Shown here piece after piece: positions 26,120 through 34,969 of a stretch of 38,139 bases of DNA. The first letter of the stretch is position 1; each line of letters starts with the position of its first letter. Below the pieces are notes generated by a model that was given only the letters and a program-made list of their open reading frames with translations, made no database searches and was not told where the DNA came from. This DNA is from Bacteroidia bacterium. Its GTDB lineage: Bacteria; Bacteroidota; Bacteroidia; M30B66. The stretch spans positions 1-38,139 of the forward strand of contig JAIBAI010000029.1 of the NCBI GenBank assembly GCA_019695235.1, in the 5' to 3' direction. Made by a program: the position numbers and the translations under genes.

Positions 26120-26545
26120 ATGAATAAAATTTTGGCATTTGTATTTTTAACATTCACCATTCTCACGGGCTGTGAGAAAGATGCCATACTATCAGCACAA
26201 GATTTACCCGTTGAAATAACAACCTATCTCAACAAACATTTTCCTGATAACCAGGTGACGCTTGCAAAAAAGCAACCAAGAGAAACTGACAGGTTTGAGG
26301 TAACGCTAAACAACGGTTTTAAACTTGAGTTCAATAAAAAATACGAAGTAATTGACATTGACGGCACCTCAAAACTACCCGATAGTGTTGTGCCGGCGGC
26401 GATTCTCACTTATGTGAACTCAAAATTCCCTACAAGCCATATCATGGGTTGGGAAATGCAAACACGTCAGCAGAAAGTTGATTTAAGCAATCAGCTCGAA
26501 CTGATTTTTTCGAAAGATGGCAACTTTCTGAGAATTGATGACTAA
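26120..26545 (+). CDS. PepSY-like domain lipoprotein
   Basis: This 141-residue protein has a lipoprotein signal with lipobox LTGC (lipidated Cys18). It has two copies of a PepSY-like unit: the first runs from LPVEITTYLNKHFP to GFKLEFNKKYEVIDIDG, the second from VPAAILTYVNSKFP to QLELIFSKDGNFLRID. Such small exported PepSY-like proteins are common in Bacteroidota and are thought to bind or inhibit other envelope proteins, but no function is established for this one. ATG 26120 was chosen over in-frame TTG 26114. It is a single-gene unit with its own promoter, converging on the outer-membrane protein gene 40 bases away. Confidence 0.8.
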   Translation: MNKILAFVFLTFTILTGCEKDAILSAQDLPVEITTYLNKHFPDNQVTLAKKQPRETDRFEVTLNNGFKLEFNKKYEVIDIDGTSKLPDSVVPAAILTYVNSKFPTSHIMGWEMQTRQQKVDLSNQLELIFSKDGNFLRIDD

Positions 26546-26585
26546 ACAAATCTGTACAGCCAACAGCAAATCAGAAAAGCTTAAC

Positions 26586-27293
26586 TTATAGGCCAATAGC
26601 TGTAAATGCCATGATGCCGGATGATCTGGTGGTAGCCCGGGTTGCGCATCGTTCAAGCCTGACACCTGCCAGCCATGTAGATTTTCCGCTGTCGAATTTT
26701 TTTAAGCAGTATTTCAGCTCAAGCTGATAGATGTTCCAGTTACTATTAATTAAAACTCCTGGCATTGAACGAAGGCCAATATTCAGATCCACCCCAAGAT
26801 GCTTATAGGCACCATAAAAGCCAATACCAGCCAGCTCATCAGCATTACCATATAAGTACCGTGTACCACCGGCATTAGCCCAGTAAAAGTACCGTCCCCC
26901 AACAAACCACTCTTTTTCAGAATTGTTGTAAGTATATTGAATTCCTAACCGAAGGTCGGCATAGAGCATGAAATCATCCTCACCCCAGAACCCCTCAAAA
27001 CCAGGGGTGTTGGTGCCATCCAGCCTGACCTTAGCCATTTGTCCACCCAATGACCCATCAATATAATACCCCAGACCTTTTACCCGCGACATCTGAAAAT
27101 GAAAGGAGGGGGTTACTGACCTTCCACTGTAAGTACCTTGTTTAAAATAGTGCGGGTCTTTCTCACTCGCCGGCCCACTTACATAATAATAACTCACCAT
27201 AAAGCCAAGAGATGAATTGTGTGAAGTGTTGTATTGGGCTAAAAGCACCTGGCTAAATATACAACTTGCCAGAAAGAGGTAAATTTTTTTCAT
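26586..27293 (-). CDS. Unknown outer-membrane beta-barrel-like protein
   Basis: The 235-residue product has a clear signal peptide (MKKIYLFLASCIFSQVLLA) followed by Gln at +1. The mature part alternates hydrophobic and polar residues with many Tyr, Gly and Trp (LGFMVSYYYVSGPA, FMLYADLRLGIQYTY, WFVGGRYFYWANAGG, YQLELKYCLKKF), the pattern of an 8- to 10-strand outer-membrane barrel. I do not recognise a named family. The C-terminus ends GIMAFTAIGL rather than with a classical aromatic residue. It is divergent from polA across a 211-base gap. I see no functional hint from its neighbours. Confidence 0.65.
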   Translation of the reverse strand: MKKIYLFLASCIFSQVLLAQYNTSHNSSLGFMVSYYYVSGPASEKDPHYFKQGTYSGRSVTPSFHFQMSRVKGLGYYIDGSLGGQMAKVRLDGTNTPGFEGFWGEDDFMLYADLRLGIQYTYNNSEKEWFVGGRYFYWANAGGTRYLYGNADELAGIGFYGAYKHLGVDLNIGLRSMPGVLINSNWNIYQLELKYCLKKFDSGKSTWLAGVRLERCATRATTRSSGIMAFTAIGL

Positions 27294-27504
27294 TTTATGG
27301 ATAAATTCTTAGGTTTAAATAACCATGCTTTTCTCATATTGACAGGTTGTTGGAAATACTTGCCTTATATGGTATTGGCAAGCATGAATCTCCTGATTAT
27401 TTTGAGTTTTGTAAAAATTAGCCTCTAAAGTTTCAAACAGGTTTGTAAACAATTGACTTTGGCAAGAGAAAAGATTTTATACGGCAATGGCTTACCTTAG
27501 TACC
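27294..27504. promoter_or_regulatory. Divergent intergenic region before polA
   Basis: This 211-base A/T-rich gap should hold promoters for the outer-membrane gene (minus) and polA (plus). TACCTTAG at 27493-27500, one mismatch from TAnnTTTG, ends 4 bases before ATG 27505. GGTTATTTAAACC on the minus strand (27318-27330) is a near-palindrome. I see no RNA gene or terminator. Confidence 0.35.
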
Positions 27505-30333
27505 ATGAAATCAAACCCACACGACGATAAACGCCTCTTCCTGCTTGATGCATTTGCCCTGATATACCGGGCGTATTTCGCATTTAGCCGTAATCCGATT
27601 GTGAACTCTAAGGGGATGAATACCAGCGCAGCGTTTGGATTTACCAATACCCTCATTGACCTGATTACCCGCGAAAAACCAACACACCTTGCGGTGGTTT
27701 TTGACGCACCTGAAGAAACCACACGGGCTGCCGAGTTCAGTTTCTATAAAGCCAACCGCCAGGAAATGCCAGAGGATATCGGCAATTGCATCCCCTGGAT
27801 AAAAGAAATTATTCACGCATTCAACATACCAATTCTTGAACTTGCCGGCTACGAAGCAGACGACATCATTGGAACGATTGCAAAACAAAAAGCCAAAGAG
27901 GGTTACGTAGTCTATATGGTCACCCCTGATAAAGATTACGGTCAATTGGTCGAACCAAATATCTATATCTACAAACCTGGCCGCCAAGGAAACGAAGTTG
28001 AAATACTGGGGGTGAATGAAATAAAAACAAAATGGGAAGTGGATAGCCCCCTGCAGGTGATTGATATCTTAGGCCTCTGGGGTGATGCGGTTGACAATAT
28101 ACCAGGCGTGCCCGGTGTAGGCGAGAAAACTGCAAAAAAACTCATTCGTGACTTTGGCTCAATGGAGCAGGTACTTCAAAGAACCAATGAACTGAAAGGG
28201 AAATTGCGTGAAAATCTTGAGCAGTTTTCTGAACAAGCCCTGGTTTCTAAAATGCTGGCTACCATCATCCTCGATGTGCCTGTTGAGGTAAATGATGATA
28301 ATCTGCTTATCAGTGATCCCGAAAAAGATAAGTTATCAGCGCTGTTTGCCGAACTTGAGTTCCGCACACTTGGGCGTAGAATATTGGGAGACATGTTCTC
28401 CGTTAATCGCGAAAATACAGGACAAAAAAGTCCTCTATCAAAACAAACTGTTTCAGGCCAAATTTCAATGTTTGATAGCGAAGAACATGAAGAACCTATA
28501 GAGCAAACAGAACATTTAAAGGGAAGAAACATCCATAATACCGCACACAACTATCACTTGGTAAACGATGTGCAGGAAATGAAAAATTTGGCTGAACTAC
28601 TTGAAAAGCAAAAGCTGCTCTGCTTCGATACTGAAACATCTTCTCTTGATTATTTTAGCCTCGATTTGGTAGGGCTTTCTTTTAGTATTCAAACCGGAGA
28701 AGGCTGGTTTGTGCACGTCACCGCTGACCATTACAAGGCACTTGAAATTACAGGAATCTTTAAAAAAGTACTTGAAGACCCTGCAATAATTAAAGTCGGA
28801 CAAAACATCAAGTTCGACCTTCAGGTCTTGCGCAGGTACAATATTAACGTATGTGAGCCTTTCTTTGATACCATGCTGGCACATTACCTGATTGAACCTG
28901 ACCGCCGGCACGGTATGGATTACCTGAGTGAAACCTATCTTGGATATACCCCGGTACCTATCACCGACCTCATTGGGAAAAAAGGAAAAAACCAGGGCTC
29001 AATGCGCGATGTGCCGCTTGATAAAATTACCAAATATGCAGTGGAAGATGCCGATATTACCCTTCAGTTGATGAAGGTGCTTGAACCGATGGTCGAAAAA
29101 AGAGAAATTGGTCCTGTATTACATGATATCGAACATCCTCTAATACCTGTCCTTGCCGAAATGGAGTATGAAGGGGTTAAGATTGACCAGCCTTTTCTTG
29201 AACAATATTCAAGTGAGCTACACAACGACTTAGTGAAGCTTCGTGATGAAATATGGGGCATGGCAGGCCAGGAGTTTAACATTGATTCACCCAAACAATT
29301 AGGTGATATTCTGTTTGGTAAATTGGGGCTGCCAGGAGGTGAAAAAACAAAAACCGGACAATACAGCACCAATGAAGAAGTGCTGCAAAAGTTAGACAAA
29401 GTACATCCAATCGCAACCAAACTGATGGATTACAGAGAGGTGACAAAGTTGAAATCAACTTATGTGGATGCCCTGCCGGCATTGATCCAAAAACAAACCG
29501 GACGGGTACACACCACCTTTAACCAAACCATCGCTGCCACAGGTCGCCTGAGTTCTATCAATCCGAACCTGCAAAATATCCCCATCAGAACCGAACGTGG
29601 AAAAAGGATACGAAAGGCTTTTATTGCACGTGATGAAAACCACTGCATTGTTTCTGCTGATTATAGCCAAATTGAATTAAGACTTATTGCAGAGATTGCA
29701 GGCGAACAAAACATGATTGAAGCCTTTAACAAAGGAATTGATATCCACCAGGCAACTGCCGCAAGGGTGTATGGTGTTGATATTGATAAAGTAAGCCGTG
29801 AAATGCGTAGCAATGCCAAAATGGTAAACTTTGGAATTATTTATTCCATCAGTGCATTTGGGCTCTCCCAACGTTTGGGTATCGCCAGAAAAGAGGCTGC
29901 CGACCTAATTGAAAATTATTTCCAGCAATATCCGGGAATACGCAAATACATGCAGGAAACACTCGAATTTGCCCGCCAAAACGGATTCGTGAAAACAATA
30001 ATGGGCCGCCGACGCTATCTGAGTGACATCAACTCACGCAACTTTACCGTGCGGGGCTTTGCCGAACGAGAAGCTATTAATGCACCAATACAAGGCTCAG
30101 CAGCTGATTTGATAAAAATTGCTATGATCAACATTCACCGCGAAATGAAAAAGCGTGAAATGAAATCGGTGATGACCCTGCAAGTGCACGATGAACTTGT
30201 TTTTGATGCCCACCAAGATGAATTAAATGAACTTAAAATACTGGTCGCTGAACTAATGAAAGGCGCAATTAAAACTACAGTCCCCATAGAAGTGGAAATA
30301 GGAACCGGACTTAACTGGCTTGAAGCACATTAA
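27505..30333 (+). CDS. polA: DNA polymerase I
   Basis: This 942-residue protein carries all three activities. The N-terminal 5' nuclease has LLDAFALIYRAYFAF, YEADDIIG and the helix-hairpin-helix block GVPGVGEKTAKKL. The 3'-5' exonuclease is intact, with CFDTETS (D375, E377), NIKFDLQVL and YAVEDADITLQL. The polymerase domain has TGRLSSINPNLQNIPIR, DYSQIELR (D719) and QVHDELVFDA (D896). It fills gaps and removes RNA primers during replication and repair. An intact DTE motif means proofreading is probably retained, unlike in Taq. ATG 27487 is also in frame, but a -7-like box lies between it and ATG 27505, and the family N-terminus (KRLFLLDA) fits the later start. It ends 3 bases before the convergent metF stop. 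Confidence 0.96.
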   Translation: MKSNPHDDKRLFLLDAFALIYRAYFAFSRNPIVNSKGMNTSAAFGFTNTLIDLITREKPTHLAVVFDAPEETTRAAEFSFYKANRQEMPEDIGNCIPWIKEIIHAFNIPILELAGYEADDIIGTIAKQKAKEGYVVYMVTPDKDYGQLVEPNIYIYKPGRQGNEVEILGVNEIKTKWEVDSPLQVIDILGLWGDAVDNIPGVPGVGEKTAKKLIRDFGSMEQVLQRTNELKGKLRENLEQFSEQALVSKMLATIILDVPVEVNDDNLLISDPEKDKLSALFAELEFRTLGRRILGDMFSVNRENTGQKSPLSKQTVSGQISMFDSEEHEEPIEQTEHLKGRNIHNTAHNYHLVNDVQEMKNLAELLEKQKLLCFDTETSSLDYFSLDLVGLSFSIQTGEGWFVHVTADHYKALEITGIFKKVLEDPAIIKVGQNIKFDLQVLRRYNINVCEPFFDTMLAHYLIEPDRRHGMDYLSETYLGYTPVPITDLIGKKGKNQGSMRDVPLDKITKYAVEDADITLQLMKVLEPMVEKREIGPVLHDIEHPLIPVLAEMEYEGVKIDQPFLEQYSSELHNDLVKLRDEIWGMAGQEFNIDSPKQLGDILFGKLGLPGGEKTKTGQYSTNEEVLQKLDKVHPIATKLMDYREVTKLKSTYVDALPALIQKQTGRVHTTFNQTIAATGRLSSINPNLQNIPIRTERGKRIRKAFIARDENHCIVSADYSQIELRLIAEIAGEQNMIEAFNKGIDIHQATAARVYGVDIDKVSREMRSNAKMVNFGIIYSISAFGLSQRLGIARKEAADLIENYFQQYPGIRKYMQETLEFARQNGFVKTIMGRRRYLSDINSRNFTVRGFAEREAINAPIQGSAADLIKIAMINIHREMKKREMKSVMTLQVHDELVFDAHQDELNELKILVAELMKGAIKTTVPIEVEIGTGLNWLEAH

Positions 30334-30336
30334 AAC

Positions 30337-31290
30337 TCAATACGCTGCCTTTACAATCCGCCGCACCGCATCTGACTTACCCATGGTGTAAAAATGAATG
30401 CAGGGCACTCCGTGACTGATTAGTTCTTTCACCTGTTGAATAGACCATTCAATACCTACCTGCATCGCCTGCTCACTGGTTTTGCACTTTTCAAGCTCAT
30501 CAGCCAAAGCCTCCGGCAAGTCAATATAAAACGTCTTCGGAAGGAACTGAATGTGCTTTAAGGTCGTGATCGGCTTGATGCCGGGAATAATCGGAACATC
30601 TATGCCGCTCTTGCGACAGGCATCTACAAATGCAAAATATTTCTGGTTGTCGAAAAATAACTGTGTTACAATATAGTGCGCCCCCGCATCAACCTTCTCT
30701 TTCAGATGCCGTAAGTCAGTCTTCAAGTTCTGCGCCTCGAAATGCTTTTCAGGATATCCGGCAACACCAATACAGAAGTCGGTAGGAATACCCTCCACAA
30801 TCTCATCATCTAAGTAATTGCCATTATTCATCTCTGAAATCTGCTTTACCAAAGTAGATGCATGCGCATGCCCGTCACGCTCTGGTACAAAAATGCTCTC
30901 TCCTTTTACAGGATCACCACGCAAGGCCAAAACATTATTCATTCCTAAATAATGCATGTCGAGCAATGCACTCTCGGTTTCATCACGGCTAAAACCTCCA
31001 CAAATCAAATGGGGCACAGTATCTACACCATACTTGTTTTTTATGGCGGCACAGATGCTCACCGTACCCGGACGTTTTCGCGTTGACCGGCGCTCATGAA
31101 GCCCGTTACTTAACTTTTTAAAAACAAACTCCTCACGGTGGTAGGTTACATTGATAAAACTTGGGTTAAACTCAATCAATGGGTCAACACCACTAAAAAG
31201 ATCCTGTATATCACGCCCTTTGAGCGAAGGCAACACCTCAAAGGAAAATAGGGTGCTTTTCGCCCCTGCTATATGTTCTGTTACTTTCAA
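30337..31290 (-). CDS. metF: 5,10-methylenetetrahydrofolate reductase
   Basis: This flavoenzyme reduces methylene-THF to methyl-THF, the methyl donor for methionine synthesis. The TIM-barrel sequence is recognisable from LFSFEVLPSLKG through FINVTYHREE, TVPHLICGGFSRDETE, NVLALRGDP, FCIGVAGYPEKH, GAHYIVTQLFFDN and PIIPGIKPI to the end VPCIHFYTMGKSDAVRRI. Typical Bacteroidota MetF begins MKVTEHI and is about 318 residues. The matching point here is a TTG codon at 31288-31290 (then KVTEHIAGAKS), giving 317 residues. An ATG at 31383 would add 31 basic residues of no family similarity; it is possible but less likely. Divergent from leuS and convergent with polA. No folate or methionine riboswitch was seen. 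Confidence 0.9.
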   Translation of the reverse strand: MKVTEHIAGAKSTLFSFEVLPSLKGRDIQDLFSGVDPLIEFNPSFINVTYHREEFVFKKLSNGLHERRSTRKRPGTVSICAAIKNKYGVDTVPHLICGGFSRDETESALLDMHYLGMNNVLALRGDPVKGESIFVPERDGHAHASTLVKQISEMNNGNYLDDEIVEGIPTDFCIGVAGYPEKHFEAQNLKTDLRHLKEKVDAGAHYIVTQLFFDNQKYFAFVDACRKSGIDVPIIPGIKPITTLKHIQFLPKTFYIDLPEALADELEKCKTSEQAMQVGIEWSIQQVKELISHGVPCIHFYTMGKSDAVRRIVKAAY

Positions 31291-31401
31291 GTATGTGCGA
31301 ATTTTGGGTAAATTTAAGAATTTAGAATCTATCTTGACCAGATTCAGACATAATCGGGGGCTTTTGTACTTTCGCATCTTCATTTTATTTCAAATAGCGC
31401 G

Positions 31402-34185
31402 ATGGAACCGGATTTCAAGAAAATAGCTGAAAATTGGCAAAAGAAGTGGCGAGAGGCAGGTATCTACCAGACCCATATTGACCCGGCCAAACCAAAGTAT
31501 TATGTGCTCGATATGTTCCCATACCCCTCGGGGGCCGGCCTGCATGTGGGGCACCCATTGGGCTATATTGCATCCGACATCGTTGCCCGCTTTAAACGCC
31601 TTAAAGGTTTTAATGTGCTTCATCCAATGGGCTTTGACGCTTTTGGGCTCCCGGCAGAACAATATGCAATACAGACAGGAAAACACCCGGCAGAAACTAC
31701 TGAAACCAATATCAAACGCTACAAAGAACAGCTAAACAATATCGGGTTTTCTTACGATTGGAACAGAGAAGTTGTGACCTCCGACCCATCGTATTACCGC
31801 TGGACACAGTGGATTTTCCTGAAGCTTTTCAACGCATGGTACAATAACGATACCCAAAAGGCTGAAGAAATTTCAACTTTAATTCAGCACTTTGAATACT
31901 CCGGAAGTGAAAGAATTAATGCCGCCGGAGCAGAGCATACGCCTTTCTCAGCACAAGATTGGAACCGCTGGCCGGAAAAAACAAAACGGGATATCCTGAT
32001 GCAATACCGCCTTGCATATCAAAGCTATGCTACCGTCAACTGGTGCGAAGCTTTGGGTACGGTGCTTGCCAATGATGAGGTGAAAGACGGCCTCAGCGAA
32101 AGGGGAGGGCACCCGGTTGAAAAAAGAAGCATGCGCCAATGGTTCCTGCGCATTACAGCTTACGCTGAACGCTTGCTCAATGACCTGGAGCAACTTGAAT
32201 GGACAGATGCCATGAAAGACATGCAACGCAATTGGATAGGCCGCTCCGAAGGTGCAATGCTGCGTTTTAAAGTTGAACAAACCCAATATGAAATTGAGGT
32301 ATTCACCACGCGCCCGGATACCATCTTCGGAGTTGATTTTATTACCCTGGCACCTGAACATGAATTGCTTGATAAGATTACACCAACAAGCCATTTAGAT
32401 GCGGTTCAGGCATACACCTCTGTTGCGAAAAATCGCAGTGAGCGTGAACGAATGACAGAAGTAAAAAAGGTAAGCGGGGTCTTCACAGGTGCCTTTGCCA
32501 CACATCCGTTTACCAATAAGAAAATCCCCATCTGGGTGGGTGATTATGTGTTGGCCGGATATGGTACAGGAGCTGTAATGGCCGTACCTGCAGGCGACCA
32601 GCGCGACTGGGATTTTGCTACCCACTTCCAAATCCCCATCACTCCCATCCATCAGGAACATGATAGCAGCAAGGCAGCTAACCCGGCAAAAGACAGCATA
32701 CTGGTGAATTCTAATTTTCTCAACGGACTACAAGGTGAGCAAGCGTTTAGTGCGGCTGTTGATGCTATTGAAAAAACAGGTATTGGAAAACGAAAAGTAA
32801 ATTACCGCCTACGGGATGCCGGATTTAGCAGGCAAAGGTACTGGGGCGAACCTTTCCCTGTGGTTTACCGTGAGGATATAGCCTATGCACTCGATGAAAA
32901 TGAACTCCCGCTTGAACTGCCCCTGATGGAAGATTTTAAGCCTACCGGACAACCGGAAGGCCCTCTTGCCAAAGCTACGCAATGGGTACATACCAATGAA
33001 GGGGTACGCGAAACAGATACCATGCCCGGTTATGCCGGCTCATCATGGTATTTCCTGCGTTATATGGATGCCAATAATCCTGATGCTTTTGTTTCTAAAG
33101 AAGCTGAAGCATACTGGCAGGATGTTGACCTCTATATCGGCGGTACAGAGCACGCCGTTGGCCACCTGATGTACGCCCGGTTCTGGCAAAAGTTCCTCTT
33201 CGACAGACACTTTGTTTCTAAAAGTGAACCTTTTAAAAAACTGATTAATCAGGGTATGATTTTAGGCCGGAGTAATTTCGTTTACCGTGCAGTTAATGAT
33301 AACCTTTTTGTTTCACATGATATCCTTAATAAGCACCCGGATATTAAAACAATACCATTGCACGTAGATGTTAATATTGTGCGAAATGATGTGTTGGATA
33401 TCGAAGCATTTAAAATTGCAAATAACGATAATAAAAATGCAAGATTTCTGCTAAATGAAAATGCTGAATATGTCTGCGGTACAGAGGTTGAAAAAATGTC
33501 AAAATCAAAGTTCAATGTCGTGAACCCTGATGACATTATCGAAGAATACGGTGCTGATACACTGCGCCTATATGAAATGTTTCTGGGGCCAATTGACCAG
33601 CCAAAACCATGGAATACCAATGGTATTGAAGGGGTTTATCGCTTTTTGAATAATAAACTCTGGCGACTTTTTTACAATGAAAAAGGAGATGTGAAAATTT
33701 CTGATGAACCCCCCACAGAAAAGGAGCTGCGCATCTTGCATAAAACCATTAGGAAAATTGAAGAAGATATTGAACGATTTTCATTCAATACATCCGTTAG
33801 TACCTTTATGATTTGTGTGAATGACCTGCTTGAACTTAAATGCAGTAAGAAAAAAATACTAAAAGACCTTTTAATCATCCTTTCACCTTATGCCCCACAT
33901 GTGGCCGAAGAGCTGTGGCTTTTGGTTAAAGGCAACAACGACAAACAATTCATCGTCCAGGAAACCTTCCCTGAATGGAAAATGGAATACATAGAAGAAA
34001 GCACCGTGATGTATCCCGTTGCTTTTAACGGAAAGGTGCGCTTTAAAATTGAAGTACCTGCGGATTTGCCTGAAGCTGATATTCAACAACAGGTTACTGC
34101 ACATAGCGAAACATCCAAATGGCTCAATGGCCCCCCAAAGAAGATTATTGTCGTTAAAGGAAGAATGGTAAATGTTGTAATCTGA
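31402..34185 (+). CDS. leuS: Leucyl-tRNA synthetase
   Basis: This 927-residue class I synthetase charges tRNA-Leu and edits mischarged products. The HIGH motif appears as HVGH (H48-H51) in YPSGAGLHVGHPLGY. The CP1 editing domain includes FTTRPDTIFGVDFITLAPEH and GTGAVMAVPAGDQRDWDFA. KMSKS is intact with Lys698 (VEKMSKSKFN), followed by the anticodon-binding domain and the C-terminal end. Bacteroidota-type insertions are present around residues 155-200 and just before KMSKS (LHVDVNIVRNDVLDIEAF). A TACTTTCG box (31367-31374), one mismatch from the -7 consensus, is the best promoter candidate, 27 bases before the ATG. The exonuclease III gene follows after 5 bases. Confidence 0.96.
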   Translation: MEPDFKKIAENWQKKWREAGIYQTHIDPAKPKYYVLDMFPYPSGAGLHVGHPLGYIASDIVARFKRLKGFNVLHPMGFDAFGLPAEQYAIQTGKHPAETTETNIKRYKEQLNNIGFSYDWNREVVTSDPSYYRWTQWIFLKLFNAWYNNDTQKAEEISTLIQHFEYSGSERINAAGAEHTPFSAQDWNRWPEKTKRDILMQYRLAYQSYATVNWCEALGTVLANDEVKDGLSERGGHPVEKRSMRQWFLRITAYAERLLNDLEQLEWTDAMKDMQRNWIGRSEGAMLRFKVEQTQYEIEVFTTRPDTIFGVDFITLAPEHELLDKITPTSHLDAVQAYTSVAKNRSERERMTEVKKVSGVFTGAFATHPFTNKKIPIWVGDYVLAGYGTGAVMAVPAGDQRDWDFATHFQIPITPIHQEHDSSKAANPAKDSILVNSNFLNGLQGEQAFSAAVDAIEKTGIGKRKVNYRLRDAGFSRQRYWGEPFPVVYREDIAYALDENELPLELPLMEDFKPTGQPEGPLAKATQWVHTNEGVRETDTMPGYAGSSWYFLRYMDANNPDAFVSKEAEAYWQDVDLYIGGTEHAVGHLMYARFWQKFLFDRHFVSKSEPFKKLINQGMILGRSNFVYRAVNDNLFVSHDILNKHPDIKTIPLHVDVNIVRNDVLDIEAFKIANNDNKNARFLLNENAEYVCGTEVEKMSKSKFNVVNPDDIIEEYGADTLRLYEMFLGPIDQPKPWNTNGIEGVYRFLNNKLWRLFYNEKGDVKISDEPPTEKELRILHKTIRKIEEDIERFSFNTSVSTFMICVNDLLELKCSKKKILKDLLIILSPYAPHVAEELWLLVKGNNDKQFIVQETFPEWKMEYIEESTVMYPVAFNGKVRFKIEVPADLPEADIQQQVTAHSETSKWLNGPPKKIIVVKGRMVNVVI

Positions 34186-34190
34186 TTGCT

Positions 34191-34964
34191 ATGGAAACCC
34201 TACGAATTGCTACCTATAACGTAAACGGACTTCGCTCTGCACTGAGTAAAGGTTTTCTTGACTGGCTCGTTGATGCAAACCCGGATGTAATTTGCCTGCA
34301 GGAAATCAAAAGCCAGGCCGATCAGCTTGACCTTGAAATTTTCAAACAGGCCGGCTATTTCCCCAGCCTCTTTCCGGCACAGAAAAAAGGATACAGTGGT
34401 GTTGCAATACTTTCAAAAAAACAACCTGATTTAGTTGTCAGCGGGCTCAATCACGACCTGTACGACTTTGAAGGGCGCTCTCTTAGGCATGATTACGGCG
34501 ACCTGACAATTCTGAGTACCTACTTCCCTTCTGGTTCGAGTGGAGATGAGCGACAAGCTGTAAAAATGCGCTTCCTCGAAGATTTTTATACCTATGCACG
34601 GGAACTAATAAAAGAAAGACCTAAAACAATTATTTGTGGCGATTACAATATCTGCCATCGCCCCATTGATATCCACAATCCGGTTTCAAATGCAAACAGC
34701 AGCGGATTCTTGCCCGAAGAGCGCGAGTGGATGGAGTCTTTTTTAAACAGTGGCTTTACCGACTCATTCCGCCACATGAACAAAGAACCGCACAACTATA
34801 CATGGTGGAGCTTCAGAGCAAATGCAAGGGCGAAAAACCTTGGATGGCGCATTGATTATATCATGGTGAGTGATATGCTTCAGCAAACAATCAAAAAAGC
34901 GGTAATCCTGCCCGATGCAAAACACAGCGACCATTGTCCGGTAATCACTGAAATCGGATACTGA
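34191..34964 (+). CDS. xth: Exodeoxyribonuclease III (AP endonuclease)
   Basis: The 257-residue protein is of the Xth/ExoA type. It has ATYNVNGLRSA (N10), ICLQEIK (metal-binding E38), GDYNICHRPID (D151, N153), GWRIDYIMVSD and the catalytic HSDHCPV (D247, H248). It cuts at abasic sites and removes 3' blocking groups in base-excision repair. Length is standard. It starts 5 bases after leuS and is probably transcribed with it. It converges on the response-regulator gene with a 5-base gap, leaving no room for a terminator. Confidence 0.95.
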   Translation: METLRIATYNVNGLRSALSKGFLDWLVDANPDVICLQEIKSQADQLDLEIFKQAGYFPSLFPAQKKGYSGVAILSKKQPDLVVSGLNHDLYDFEGRSLRHDYGDLTILSTYFPSGSSGDERQAVKMRFLEDFYTYARELIKERPKTIICGDYNICHRPIDIHNPVSNANSSGFLPEEREWMESFLNSGFTDSFRHMNKEPHNYTWWSFRANARAKNLGWRIDYIMVSDMLQQTIKKAVILPDAKHSDHCPVITEIGY

Positions 34965-34969
34965 AAAGG

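Noticed and set aside
27511-27987. 158-residue minus-strand open frame inside polA
   Set aside because: The plus frame is unmistakable DNA polymerase I; the reverse frame has no family features.
30334-31401. Riboswitch near metF or leuS (SAM, cobalamin, folate or T-box)
   Set aside because: The 111-base divergent gap lacks the conserved cores and pairing elements of those classes.
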